From NCBI GenBank assembly GCA_012103315.1, contig WLWZ01000003.1, forward strand, positions 217,426 through 281,425: 64,000 nucleotides of DNA, in the 5' to 3' direction. Made by a program: the position numbers and the translations under genes. Under the pieces are notes generated by a model, which worked only from the letters and a program-made list of their open reading frames with translations, was not told where the DNA came from and searched no databases. Below, piece by piece: positions 51,332 through 61,938 of this stretch. The DNA is from Alphaproteobacteria bacterium (GTDB lineage: Bacteria; Pseudomonadota; Alphaproteobacteria; MPNO01; UBA2964). The stretch's first letter is position 1; each line of letters starts with the position of its first letter.

Positions 51332-51655
51332 ATGGCGCCCCCAACGACCAGACCCGCCGCTAAACCAGCTTCAAAAATTGCGCCCATTCTGCGGCTGTTA
51401 TCAGCGTTACGACCCCTCCCGCGCCCGCCAAATCCGCTGCTCAATTCAGGATTCGAGCCGGGCGCTTTGTATCGCCACATCACCGAGCGCAACATGACCG
51501 AGCTCGCCAGTGTGCTCGACACCAAGACCGATGAGTTCGGCATTCTCCATGTGCGGTTCCTGCTCGCCTATCAATATCAGCACCGGGTGATCGAGGCCGG
51601 CGAACGCACCCTGGCAATCGCGGTATTCAACAAGCGCTTCACGCTCTCTCCTTAG
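51332..51655 (+). CDS. Hypothetical protein, 107 aa
   Basis: The ATG at 51332 has AAAGGAC upstream; a longer frame back to 51248 is possible but lacks a site. The first ~45 residues are Pro/Arg/Ala-rich and probably disordered. The rest (GFEPGALYRHITERNMTELASVLDTKTDEFGILHVRFLLAYQYQHRVIEAGERTLAIAVF) looks folded. I do not recognise a family. It lies between the tRNA gene and a nitroreductase gene on the same strand. Confidence 0.5.
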   Translation: MAPPTTRPAAKPASKIAPILRLLSALRPLPRPPNPLLNSGFEPGALYRHITERNMTELASVLDTKTDEFGILHVRFLLAYQYQHRVIEAGERTLAIAVFNKRFTLSP

Positions 51656-51723
51656 ATCTCCCCCGCCATAGACCTGATGGGTCCTCTCCCGCTAGGCTAG
51701 CCGCAACAGCGAGAGAGAGTGAG

Positions 51724-52392
51724 ATGACCGACACCAACACCGAGCAAGCGATAGACCTCGACAGCACCGATCTGTTTGATATCCAGCGCACCATGCGCGC
51801 CATGCGACGGCTCAAGCCCGATCCGGTGCCAGATGAATTGATCACCAAGATTCTCGAGGCCGGGCTGTGTGCCCCCAATGGCGGCAATGCCCAGAAATGG
51901 CGCTTCCTGGTTGTGAAGGATGCCGCGATCAAAAAATCCGTGCAGCCTTATTACAAGCGCGCCTATGACGAGGTGCAGAAACCGCGCCACGATGCCCAGG
52001 CGCCAAAGGAGCCCGGCCCGGCGCTTGACCAGCATCACCGCAATGAGGCGGCGATTGAATATCTCACCGATCATTTCCACGAAGCGCCGGTGTGGATCGT
52101 TGCCTGCGCCGAGGGTGCCAATTCAGCCAGCGCCGCCACCGGTGCCTCTGTGTTTCCCGCCGTGCAAAACATGTTGCTGGCGGCCCGCGCGCTGGGGCTC
52201 GGGGCAACACTCACCGCGCGTCATGTAACGTTTCGTGAGGAGGTTGAAAAGTTGCTCGGCCTGCCAGACAACGTTGGCTCGTTCGCCATCCTGCCCATCG
52301 GCTATCCGGTTGGAAAGTTTGGCCCGACCCGCCGCACGCCGGTCAGCGACGTTGCGTTCCTGGACAGTTTCGACCAACCCTGGCCGGGATGA
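51724..52392 (+). CDS. Nitroreductase-family FMN-dependent oxidoreductase
   Basis: 222 residues. The N-terminal segment IQRTMRAMRRLKPDPVPDELITKILEAGLCAPNGGNAQKW carries the basic FMN-phosphate-binding residues of the family. AVQNMLLAARALGLGATLT is the second hallmark, and the C-terminus has ILPIGYPVGKFGPTRR. Such enzymes are cytoplasmic homodimers using NAD(P)H to reduce nitro groups, quinones or other acceptors; the natural substrate is not evident. The ATG follows GAGAGAGTGAG at 51711-51721. The next gene begins 6 bp downstream. Confidence 0.92.
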   Translation: MTDTNTEQAIDLDSTDLFDIQRTMRAMRRLKPDPVPDELITKILEAGLCAPNGGNAQKWRFLVVKDAAIKKSVQPYYKRAYDEVQKPRHDAQAPKEPGPALDQHHRNEAAIEYLTDHFHEAPVWIVACAEGANSASAATGASVFPAVQNMLLAARALGLGATLTARHVTFREEVEKLLGLPDNVGSFAILPIGYPVGKFGPTRRTPVSDVAFLDSFDQPWPG

Positions 52393-52398
52393 CTTGTA

Positions 52399-52710
52399 GT
52401 GGGAGACCTCCGCCACCTTCATAAGGGCACCGTGGCGCTGGAGCGCGCCTTTTGGACCTGGGCGATTGCCGGCGGGCTGATTGTCAATCTGCTGACCACC
52501 CTCGGTTTCCTGGCATTGACCAGCGCCGATCACACCATTGCCGCGCTCATCATCGGCTATGGACTCTCGATCCCCTATAACATCTGGGTCACCATCGGCG
52601 TTATCCGGTCCGCCGCTAATCCCGAGGCCGCCAAGAATGTCGCCTCCAACCACGCCCGCGCCTATGTCGCCATCACGATCCTCGGCGCGCTGATCCTGTC
52701 GCTTACATAG
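52399..52710 (+). CDS. Small membrane protein, 103 aa
   Basis: Starts at a GTG six bases after the nitroreductase stop, so the two are probably co-transcribed. There are three hydrophobic segments: AFWTWAIAGGLIVNLLTTLGFLAL, TIAALIIGYGLSIPYNIWVTIGVI and AYVAITILGALILSLT. Conserved-looking charged residues lie between spans 2 and 3. I do not know its function. Confidence 0.7.
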   Translation: MGDLRHLHKGTVALERAFWTWAIAGGLIVNLLTTLGFLALTSADHTIAALIIGYGLSIPYNIWVTIGVIRSAANPEAAKNVASNHARAYVAITILGALILSLT

Positions 52711-52718
52711 ACCGTCGC

Positions 52719-53636
52719 TCACCGGGCACCCCGCAACTCCAACCCCTTCAACCCCGCTAGCGCCTCTTTCAGCGCCAGCACCTCCAGCGGGCAATCCGGC
52801 CAGTCATCCTCCCAGCAGATGATGACATCGCACTGTGCGGCATCATGCCGGTGATAGTGAAACGAGCGGCTGCGATATTCGAACTCAATCCGCACAGCCT
52901 CCCAGCGCGGCGGCTGCCCACCCTCCGCCTCGCGCACCAGCCGCTTGCCGGTGCAGTCCGGAAACGCTGCCGTCACACTATCGACCACATAGCCCAGCGC
53001 CGCCGCCATCATGCCAAACAGCATCACCACCCCCTGCTCATTGACCGGCGCATGCAACATACTCACGTCGCAACCTCGGGCCGCCGCAACCCCACCACCG
53101 CCATCTTCCCCGGCACCTATATTTAAAGCTTCACCACACACCCGCCCGCCGAGCGCCGGCCATGGCGGCAAAGGCACCTCGGCCTGACGCTGACGCCGCT
53201 TTTCCCGCCGCTGAATTTGCGCCTCTAACGCCGCGAGATAGGGAAAATCCGGATCGTGCACCACCACCCAGTCGCGAAAGGCAGACAGCGTCCCGCCCCA
53301 ACTGCCCCAACGCCGCCGCGGAATATTATGACCCCACGGCACCAGGTGGCGCAGCTGGTGCCACGGGGTGATGCCGCCGGTGGCGATAAACCCATCGCGG
53401 ATATCGGCCAGAATTTTCTCATCGGCCAGCCGTGCGGTCGGCGATGTCGGCACCAGCCCGGCAGCCCGGCACAAAGCGCCCCAGCTGTCATAATGCTTAT
53501 AGATTTGATTGAGGCTAATGCCGGTCTCGACGCGAAAGCGCTCCAACGGCAGGCGAGACACACCGAGCTGCGCCGCCACGGCAGCCGCATCCGCCGCCAG
53601 AGACTCCGGCGTGATATCAGCATTAGGTGCCGACAT
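52719..53636 (-). CDS. Hypothetical protein with homing-endonuclease-associated repeat; possible nuclease
   Basis: 305 residues. The N-terminal half has two segments of the type LPLERFRVETGIS-Y-SWGALCRAAGL and ATGGITPWHQLRH, which resemble helical homing-endonuclease-associated (HNH-repeat) DNA-binding modules. The C-terminal part (about residues 220-300) has KRLVREAEGG, RIEFEYRSRSFHYH, CDVIICWEDDWPDCPLEVLAL, with acidic residues spaced as in restriction-endonuclease-like folds. A nuclease role is therefore plausible but not shown. It is high-GC and adjoins a toxin-antitoxin pair and a reverse transcriptase, consistent with a defence-rich segment. Confidence 0.65.
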   Translation of the reverse strand: MSAPNADITPESLAADAAAVAAQLGVSRLPLERFRVETGISLNQIYKHYDSWGALCRAAGLVPTSPTARLADEKILADIRDGFIATGGITPWHQLRHLVPWGHNIPRRRWGSWGGTLSAFRDWVVVHDPDFPYLAALEAQIQRREKRRQRQAEVPLPPWPALGGRVCGEALNIGAGEDGGGGVAAARGCDVSMLHAPVNEQGVVMLFGMMAAALGYVVDSVTAAFPDCTGKRLVREAEGGQPPRWEAVRIEFEYRSRSFHYHRHDAAQCDVIICWEDDWPDCPLEVLALKEALAGLKGLELRGAR

Positions 53637-53714
53637 GATCTAACTCCGTGAATTGGGGTTTTGCGAGGAAGAAGGCGTTAACGAGTAATCAACAACAGCC
53701 ACACTATATTATTG

Positions 53715-53748
53715 CTATAGAAATATTTTATTGTTATTATCTCTATAG
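53715..53748. promoter_or_regulatory. Inverted CTATAGA/TCTATAG sites before the antitoxin gene
   Basis: Two half-sites (53715-53721 and 53742-53748), each with a CTATAG palindrome, in a very AT-rich stretch 14-47 bp upstream of the antitoxin start. Their position suits autoregulation by the antitoxin. Inferred. Confidence 0.4.
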
Positions 53749-53761
53749 AGAGGATCGTAAA

Positions 53762-54145
53762 ATGAACCTTCAAACTCCCAGCAATGCATCACGCCCTCAA
53801 AAAGGCGCTGTTTTAACCAAGGCAGTGTTGCAGGCCACTGTTAGGCTGGAGCTTTCCGCAAAGGCCCTAGCTGCAATCATTGGCGTCAGCGAAGCCACAG
53901 TTTCCCGTATGAGGCGGGCCGAATTTACACTGGAAGAAGGCACTAAACCTTTCGAACTGGCCGTCTTATTCATTCGGCTGTTTCGGTCGCTTGACGCCAT
54001 CGTTGGCGGCGATCAAGCCGTCGCATGCTCATGGCTGCGCAATACGAATAATGTTTTAAATGGTCGGCCAATTGACCAGATACTCACTATTGCCGGGCTG
54101 ACAGATGTCATCACCTATCTCGACAGCAGACGCGCTATCGTTTGA
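53762..54145 (+). CDS. Xre/MbcA/ParS-family antitoxin of a RES-Xre toxin-antitoxin pair
   Basis: 127 residues from the ATG at 53762 (GAGAGG eight bases upstream); an in-frame upstream extension is unlikely because it runs through AT-rich promoter DNA. Residues 28-55 form a helix-turn-helix (LSAKALAAIIGVSEATVSRMRR). The C-terminal part has WLRNTNNVLNGRPIDQILTIAGLTDVITYLDSRRAIV, the toxin-binding (DUF2384) domain of this family with its NxxLxGRPxD motif. Its end overlaps the toxin start by 41 bp in another frame, so translation is coupled. It would neutralise the RES toxin and repress its own promoter. Confidence 0.9.
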   Translation: MNLQTPSNASRPQKGAVLTKAVLQATVRLELSAKALAAIIGVSEATVSRMRRAEFTLEEGTKPFELAVLFIRLFRSLDAIVGGDQAVACSWLRNTNNVLNGRPIDQILTIAGLTDVITYLDSRRAIV

Positions 54146-54863
54146 GCCCCAAAAATTCACCAGCGATGGCTGGCGCTTTGTCGAAGCGCAACACATCGTC
54201 TCAACCCAAAAACTTGTCGACACACCCGATGAGCAACAGCTCCTGGAAGAATTAATCGATGGCAGCAAGCCCGCTATCCCGGTATACTGCCAACATCTCG
54301 ACTATCTCCTGTTCACGCCCTTCCGTTATGACGCGCCCTACCCCAGCGGATCACGATTCCGTCGCGCCGGGAGGACTCCCGGTATTTGGTATGGATCAGA
54401 AACACCCGAGACCGCAGCAGCAGAAATGGTCTTTTACCGCCTTCTGTTCTTTGCGGAATCGCCAGACACGCCACGACCAACAGACCCCGCGCAATACACG
54501 GCATTTTCAGCAGCGTTACACACGGAACACAGCATCGATCTGACAGCACCACCGCTCAATGCCCAGCAAAACGACTGGACTGACCCGATAAACTATGGCC
54601 CCTGCCAGACGCTCGCCGATCAGGCCCGCGCCGTAGAGATCGCGTTAATTCGTTATGACTCAGTAAGGGACCCAAAGGCCGGCAAAAACATCGCGGTGTT
54701 ATCCTGCAGTGCTTTCGCCAAACCAGAACCGACGGACCGGCAGACATGGCGTATCCACCTCGGCACTTTCTCTGCCATCGCCACCCGCGAATTCCCGAAA
54801 CTCACACTGGAATTCACACCAGATATGTTTGCCAACGACCCGCGCCTCAAACCGCAGACATAA
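54105..54863 (+). CDS. RES-domain toxin (NAD+ phosphorylase type)
   Basis: 252 residues. The RES core is seen in SRFRRAGRTPGIWYGSETPETAAAEMVFYR, containing the Arg, the Tyr-Gly and the Glu residues expected of the active site, with AVEIALIRYDSVRDPKAGKNIAVL and FSAIATREFPKLTLEF following. RES toxins degrade NAD+ and stop growth unless bound by the Xre-type antitoxin encoded immediately upstream. The ATG at 54105 lies inside the antitoxin gene. The length is in the usual 150-250 range, at the upper end, with an N-terminal extension of about 60 residues. Confidence 0.9.
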   Translation: MSSPISTADALSFEPQKFTSDGWRFVEAQHIVSTQKLVDTPDEQQLLEELIDGSKPAIPVYCQHLDYLLFTPFRYDAPYPSGSRFRRAGRTPGIWYGSETPETAAAEMVFYRLLFFAESPDTPRPTDPAQYTAFSAALHTEHSIDLTAPPLNAQQNDWTDPINYGPCQTLADQARAVEIALIRYDSVRDPKAGKNIAVLSCSAFAKPEPTDRQTWRIHLGTFSAIATREFPKLTLEFTPDMFANDPRLKPQT

Positions 54864-54955
54864 AAATAGCCGCGAAAGCGAAAAGCTTTGCGATTGATTT
54901 AGGAATATTAGTCTAATAAGAAACTAAGGTCAACTGTTACGCACCAGTCTCAAAT

Positions 54956-56599
54956 TCAGAAGTCCTCTACATCCGGATCATCGACCTCATCCTCCTCTTC
55001 ATCATAAACACTCGAACGAGCGATTAACCCGTGAGATATTGCAGTTGGCTGGCGGGTTTCTATTCCGGGCTGCCCTAATTCGTGGGTCTCAAGTTGATAA
55101 TGAACGCGATTTCGGTCAAATATTGTTACCTTTTTATCGATCAAATCTTCAAGTAGCCCTTTGCCAACCTCGAAGCTTTGGTATCCGTCCCACTTCCTCG
55201 ACCGCCATTCCAGCTTCACGGGCCAAAAAGGGCCGTTATCATCTTCGTTTAGAAAGCGGTCGACCGCATACCCAAATACTTTTTTGTCCGCCAAACCGTT
55301 TGCTGCACAATTCAACAAAGCTACTATCGAAAGCGCGCCACAGTTATCAACGATAGTGCATGCAGAGTTATAGGGGATTTTTACTTTAAGTTGGATACAC
55401 GCATATAGTGACCAACATATTTCACTGTCATTACCGAGCTTGCTATGGTGATCAAGGATTTCAGTAAGAATTCGGGACCAAGCTTCTAGATCGAAATTGC
55501 TACTGTACTCGTTGTGCCAAACGATTAGTTGTACCACATAGTCAATTGTATGGCCGAAGTGTACAGCACAACGCTTCAAAAATGGCTCAACTGCTTCCCA
55601 ATGAAGAAGGGCAGCAGACCTAGAATCTAACACTCTTATAAAATACCTTAGAACACCGTCGTCGTTATCTTTAAGAGCCAATGAAAATACGTATTCAGAC
55701 GCTGCACGTAATCGCTCTTCGACGTTCCATTTCGTATTCAGGGCATCTTCAACACGTTTAGTAATTTCAGTAGGCCACACGCTCGAAAATGAAAATTCGC
55801 TTGAAGAAATTCGAGTTTTCTCTTCATTAATGTCTAATTCAAACTCCCTGATAGCCTGACGGTATCGCCAAAGTGCTTTATCAGCGTCTTCCCGGGAGTT
55901 AGCACCGATCCAAACATCATCGACATGCCTTATAAATTGAAATTTTTGTTTTCCACATCGACGTCTAAAATCATGATCAATAGCGATCGACAATATTTCA
56001 GCAAAAACTCTTGAGACGTCGGGACCAACAGGAATCCCAATTGTTTGGCCATCCTGACTTTTTTGAATTGTAAAATCTGCGCGATTTAAAAACACTTTCT
56101 TCGAATTCTTATTCGTATCTTTCTTCGAATTTGGTTTGCCGTGAAATGCCCAAGGTAGCGTATGGGTATATATCGTATGATAAAATCGTGAGATGTCGAC
56201 GTGGACTATAAATCGAAATTGGGACAATCGAGCTGCACGTGTCTTTTCAAGTTCTGAGTGTGATTTAATTTCAAGAGCACGCTTCCCATCTGGTGTATGG
56301 ACAGGAATGGACAGACTATCTTTCGCGTTAGAAAAGACGTCTGAGATAACATCCCAATTCGTTTCGACAAACTTTGAAAGATCGTGAGCAGCAATTGGGT
56401 GAACAACGGAAAACTGGCGTCTCGTGCCACCCCGTTTAGATTGATTATAGGTCGCCGATTTTAATCGCGAACTCTTATCACTTAAATAGGCCTTACTTTC
56501 AGATTGTAAAAAGTAATCAGCGATCTTTTCAGTTGTGAACGGAGGAGGCAGGTCCGCTGGCAAACTACCTTTGCGTAGAAGGTCATCTTTTAAGGACAT
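54956..56599 (-). CDS. Reverse transcriptase of the Abi/UG (defence-associated) type
   Basis: 547 residues. RT motifs: HVDISRFY with the first catalytic Asp135, then IGIPVGPDVSR (about 187-197), and FIRHVDDVW with Asp227-Asp228; the usual Tyr or Phe of the YxDD box is His225. LDINEEKTRI follows as the next motif. The N-terminus (DLPPPFTTEKIADYF) is like that of Abi-type proteins and unlike group II intron proteins; no maturase or HNH domain is present. The C-terminal ~270 residues are helical without a domain I can name, ending in a very acidic tail (DEEEDEVDDPDVEDF). GC is clearly lower than in flanking genes. Abi/DRT reverse transcriptases protect against phages; that role is inferred. Confidence 0.87.
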   Translation of the reverse strand: MSLKDDLLRKGSLPADLPPPFTTEKIADYFLQSESKAYLSDKSSRLKSATYNQSKRGGTRRQFSVVHPIAAHDLSKFVETNWDVISDVFSNAKDSLSIPVHTPDGKRALEIKSHSELEKTRAARLSQFRFIVHVDISRFYHTIYTHTLPWAFHGKPNSKKDTNKNSKKVFLNRADFTIQKSQDGQTIGIPVGPDVSRVFAEILSIAIDHDFRRRCGKQKFQFIRHVDDVWIGANSREDADKALWRYRQAIREFELDINEEKTRISSSEFSFSSVWPTEITKRVEDALNTKWNVEERLRAASEYVFSLALKDNDDGVLRYFIRVLDSRSAALLHWEAVEPFLKRCAVHFGHTIDYVVQLIVWHNEYSSNFDLEAWSRILTEILDHHSKLGNDSEICWSLYACIQLKVKIPYNSACTIVDNCGALSIVALLNCAANGLADKKVFGYAVDRFLNEDDNGPFWPVKLEWRSRKWDGYQSFEVGKGLLEDLIDKKVTIFDRNRVHYQLETHELGQPGIETRQPTAISHGLIARSSVYDEEEDEVDDPDVEDF

Positions 56600-56716
56600 T
56601 CGGATGGGCCAACTGAATTGTACAAATTACAACACACTCTACCATAGATTAGTTAAATCTTGTCCGTATTTAAATCAACAAAAAGTCGGTTCAATTTGGT
56701 GTTTAAGCTGCATGGT

Positions 56717-57325
56717 TCATGAGCCTTTTGTAAATTTCGACATAATTTCCATATGTTCTCGTTCTTGCTTTAGTTCTTTTGCGAGGAGTTTAAAAACGCG
56801 TGAAAAAAAGACCCGTTCGCTAATAGCGCTTAGGTAACTTGCCCTTGGGTTGTATTCTTTTTCAGCTCCCGGGCCGAGCAAAGAGGCTGCTTCTTTCCGC
56901 ACATAGTAAGCCGTAATTTCTTGGTTTTCTTTTAGATAAATAATTGCCGCTCGCCCATGACCATTTTTTCCAACTTCACTATCAGAAATTCGAATTTCGA
57001 GGACGCTTTGTAGGGCTACGTCGTCATGGAAGAGTAATATCAGTGCATCTCTCAAATTATCGGCCCCATAGAACGATGCCGAGGCTCCCCCGACTGGTAG
57101 TAAATCTAATAGGATCTTTGTTGTTATTCCCGCGTAACCAGGCCGATCACAAATCGTCGACATTATTCCAGCTACAATTTCTTGATCACTCAGGTGCTCT
57201 GCGCTCCTTCCTCTACTCTTTGGCAATAGGTTGAACTTTCTGAGCTCCTGAAATCTTTGCACAATATCAGTTGAGCTTTGTGGCACTGTGGTCCGCAAAA
57301 AGCCTTCCAATCGTTTTGCAATCAT
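56717..57325 (-). CDS. Hypothetical protein, 202 aa, upstream partner of the reverse transcriptase
   Basis: 202 residues from an ATG at 57325. The first ~80 residues (LRKFNLLPKSRGRSAEHLSDQEIVAGIMSTI) resemble a small helical DNA-binding-like module often seen in alphaproteobacterial mobile elements; this is from memory. The rest has no motif I recognise and ends in a basic/acidic helix (VFKLLAKELKQEREHMEIM). It is transcribed in the same direction as the reverse transcriptase, 117 bp upstream of its start, and shares its low GC content, so the two probably moved together. Confidence 0.7.
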   Translation of the reverse strand: MIAKRLEGFLRTTVPQSSTDIVQRFQELRKFNLLPKSRGRSAEHLSDQEIVAGIMSTICDRPGYAGITTKILLDLLPVGGASASFYGADNLRDALILLFHDDVALQSVLEIRISDSEVGKNGHGRAAIIYLKENQEITAYYVRKEAASLLGPGAEKEYNPRASYLSAISERVFFSRVFKLLAKELKQEREHMEIMSKFTKGS

Positions 57326-57556
57326 ATCAGTGGCCTAGTTCTCTATTTCCATTAGGATTATTATATATTTCTAATTTAATTTTTCAATATGAAATAAGAT
57401 TTTTGTTAACTTAGTGATTTCAACCTCTTACAAATAACAGCCAAGCCCATCGACCCTTTTCTTCGCAGGACGAATCGGCTGGTGTTACCTACACGTATTG
57501 CCAATTTTCATAGAACAAAAAAGTCAAAAAAGAATTTCTCTATCTCACCCAACGCA

Positions 57557-57583
57557 AAAGGGCCGGTCATTGACCGGCCCTTT
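57557..57583 (-). terminator. Bidirectional terminator downstream of rpoD
   Basis: A perfect 13-bp inverted repeat built on AAAGGGCCGGTCA/TGACCGGCCCTTT with a single central base (in practice a 5-nt loop). On the minus strand it ends in a T-rich run, placed 48 bp after the rpoD stop. Confidence 0.8.
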
Positions 57584-57592
57584 CTAATTCGG

Positions 57593-57617
57593 CCCCGGAT
57601 CGTAATCCGGGGTGACA
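57593..57617. repeat. REP-like palindrome, copy 2
   Basis: CCCCGGAT-CGTA-ATCCGGGG followed by TGACA; the same core as at 47167-47192. Located between rpoD and its terminator. Confidence 0.65.
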
Positions 57618-57630
57618 ATTGGATACCTGA

Positions 57631-59613
<1,983 letters not shown>

Positions 59614-59832
59614 GAGGGTCACGCGCTCCAATAAATTTAGGCTTCAAATTTCGGCTTGGCCAAGAGCCTTAACAATAGGTGGCCGTTTGTTCTCGATCTC
59701 GTCTCGAACTATTCTCAAATCTCAGTCTTGTATCTCTTCTCAAATCTCGATTTTTAAGACCGGACCTTCTTATAAAAATCGTCGCGTATCGGACTCAAAA
59801 CAGTCTCCGCGCCAATTATGGTCAACAGTTTC

Positions 59833-61875
59833 TTAAAAATTTATTTCCAAATCCTTACCAGCCGGGTCAGCCGTCTTATCAATATTCTCACTTTGTGTCG
59901 CGTTTTGACTCACCGCTTCAGCTGTCTTTTGGTCGGTCTTTTGACCACCGCTTTGGCTCGTCTTATGGGGGGCGCTCCCGGTTACTGAGTCAGGATAATC
60001 CTTTTCTCGGTTCATCTGGTTCTGGTGGTGCGCCGTTACCATACACTCCTGTAGCCTCGACCAGTTCTCCTCCGTCGGATCGTCAGCATAGGCGCGCTCT
60101 GCCTCTGCCAATTCGGCCCGCCGGCCTTCTTCCCGTAAACCCTCCACCATCTCGGCAATACCCAGCCGAACGGCGACGATTTCCGCCTCTGCCCTCGCAA
60201 ACCCCGCATGCGCTATCGCATCCGGCGCCAGAATTGCCTGCACTTGCACAGCAAAACCCGCCTCCTGGAGGTGGTTATTCACCGCGTCGGAGTCAAGGTC
60301 AGGCGTAGAGCCGTAAAGCAATAGAATTTCTTGCCGCAGTTTGTCAAGGTCAGGATCAAAAAAATCAAGCGTGCCAATGGTTTCGGCAAACTCGTCCATC
60401 AGCCCCCAATGGTTGATGAGGGCCGCCAATAATCCTTGTTCACGACGCCGGATAAGGGCCTCAGGGGCCGCCAGTGGCATCGGTGGCATGGCGGGGGTCG
60501 GATCATAGCGCTGATTGCCAAATCGGTTGCGCTGTTTGGGCAGAGGACGTCCGCGCGAATTTTGCGTGTTTGGGCCGCCAAATTTGGCCTGGCGTGACTG
60601 GTATTTGAGGTCTCGCACGCGGCCGCGGAAGGCATCGAGATATTGGAACTGGACCTTGTCATCGGCGATCGCCCGGGCGCGTTGTTCCAGGCGATATTCC
60701 AGCCCGGCCAGCCGTTCTGGTGAGTCAAACGTCTGATCGGCGGTTTCCATGTCCCAGATCACCCGATCCAGCGCGCGGGCATCCTGTAACAAGGCTTCCA
60801 TCGCGCCAACGCCCTGGCTCTCAATCAGCGTATCCGGGTCTTCGCCGGTTGGCAGGGTCACAAAGCGCAGCGAGTGTCCGGGTTTGAGCATCGGCAGCGC
60901 CCGTTCAGCAGCCCGGTTGGCGGCGCGGATCCCGGCATTATCGCCATCGAAACACAGGATCGGTTCCGGCGTCATGCGCCACAGAAGCGTAATCTGGCTT
61001 TCCGTCATCGCCGTACCCAGCGGTGCCACTGCCGCCTTGATGCCAGCCCGGACCAAGGCAATGACATCCATATAGCCTTCCGCCACCACGACACGATTTT
61101 CATCCCGCGACGCCGGCCACGCATTGGCCAAGCCGTAGAGCACCTGGCCTTTATGAAACAATGGCGTATCCGGCGAGTTAAGATATTTCGGCTGGTTATC
61201 GCCCAAGGTTCGAGCGCCAAACGCAATCACCCTGCCCCGCCGATCCGTAATGGGAAACATCACGCGGCCGCGGAACCTGTCATATGACGACTGATCACGG
61301 CGGGACGGATCATCGGGCTTTATCAGGAGGCCACCTTCGATGAGCTGCGCTTCGGTAATCGTCTCGCCAAGCAATTTGGTCTTGATGCCGCTTCTGTTGT
61401 CTGGCGAAAAGCCGAGCCGGAAGTTGGCAATCGTCGCGTCATCCAGGCCACGGTCTTTGAGATATTTCAGACCCGCCTGCCCGGCTGGCGATCTGAGGCT
61501 TTGTTCGAAATAAACACAGGCTTCTTCCATTACCTGTAACAGGCTCGCCTGCCGCGCTGCGGTCTGGCGCTCCTCCGGCGTCATCTCCGGCACCGCCACC
61601 CCAGCCTCATCCGCTAACCGTTGCACGGCCTCCGGAAAGGACAGGTTCTCGGTCCGCATCACATAGCCAATGATGTCGCCATGCGCCCCGCATCCAAAGC
61701 AATGAAAAAAACCTTTCTCATCACTTACCGTGAAACTTGGAGTCTTTTCCGAGTGGAACGGACAGAGACCACTATGTTCGCGGCCTTTACGAGTCAGTTT
61801 GACATGTCGACCGATGAGGTCGGCAAGGCCGATGCGAGCTCGAAGTTCATCAAGAAATTGTGGCGGAAAAGCCAT
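59833..61875 (-). CDS. dnaG: DNA primase
   Basis: About 680 residues from the ATG at 61875, which gives the standard DnaG start MAFPPQFLDELRARIGL; a GTG 45 bases earlier would add a non-conserved leader. The zinc ribbon uses Cys38, His41, Cys59 and Cys62. The RNA-polymerase core has the TOPRIM motifs VVVAEGYMDVIAL and ILCFDGDNAGIRAA. The C-terminal helicase-interaction domain follows a linker rich in Arg, Asn, Gln and Pro. It makes RNA primers for replication. The last ~40 residues (SQSGGQKTDQKTAEAVSQNATQ) are low-complexity. Position between the YqeY-like gene and rpoD is the typical macromolecular-synthesis arrangement. Confidence 0.98.
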   Translation of the reverse strand: MAFPPQFLDELRARIGLADLIGRHVKLTRKGREHSGLCPFHSEKTPSFTVSDEKGFFHCFGCGAHGDIIGYVMRTENLSFPEAVQRLADEAGVAVPEMTPEERQTAARQASLLQVMEEACVYFEQSLRSPAGQAGLKYLKDRGLDDATIANFRLGFSPDNRSGIKTKLLGETITEAQLIEGGLLIKPDDPSRRDQSSYDRFRGRVMFPITDRRGRVIAFGARTLGDNQPKYLNSPDTPLFHKGQVLYGLANAWPASRDENRVVVAEGYMDVIALVRAGIKAAVAPLGTAMTESQITLLWRMTPEPILCFDGDNAGIRAANRAAERALPMLKPGHSLRFVTLPTGEDPDTLIESQGVGAMEALLQDARALDRVIWDMETADQTFDSPERLAGLEYRLEQRARAIADDKVQFQYLDAFRGRVRDLKYQSRQAKFGGPNTQNSRGRPLPKQRNRFGNQRYDPTPAMPPMPLAAPEALIRRREQGLLAALINHWGLMDEFAETIGTLDFFDPDLDKLRQEILLLYGSTPDLDSDAVNNHLQEAGFAVQVQAILAPDAIAHAGFARAEAEIVAVRLGIAEMVEGLREEGRRAELAEAERAYADDPTEENWSRLQECMVTAHHQNQMNREKDYPDSVTGSAPHKTSQSGGQKTDQKTAEAVSQNATQSENIDKTADPAGKDLEINF

Positions 61876-61938
61876 CCGGCGCCGGTCCCTGCATTCCGTA
61901 AAGCGTGAGCCCCATTCCACGCCTCAGCGTGGCGACAG

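Larger units (their letters stand above)
57326..57630. other. 305-bp gap before rpoD end
   Basis: AT-rich left half (promoter of the minus-strand two-gene module is likely at 57330-57420). The right half holds a bidirectional terminator and a REP-like palindrome. No gene seen. Confidence 0.6.
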
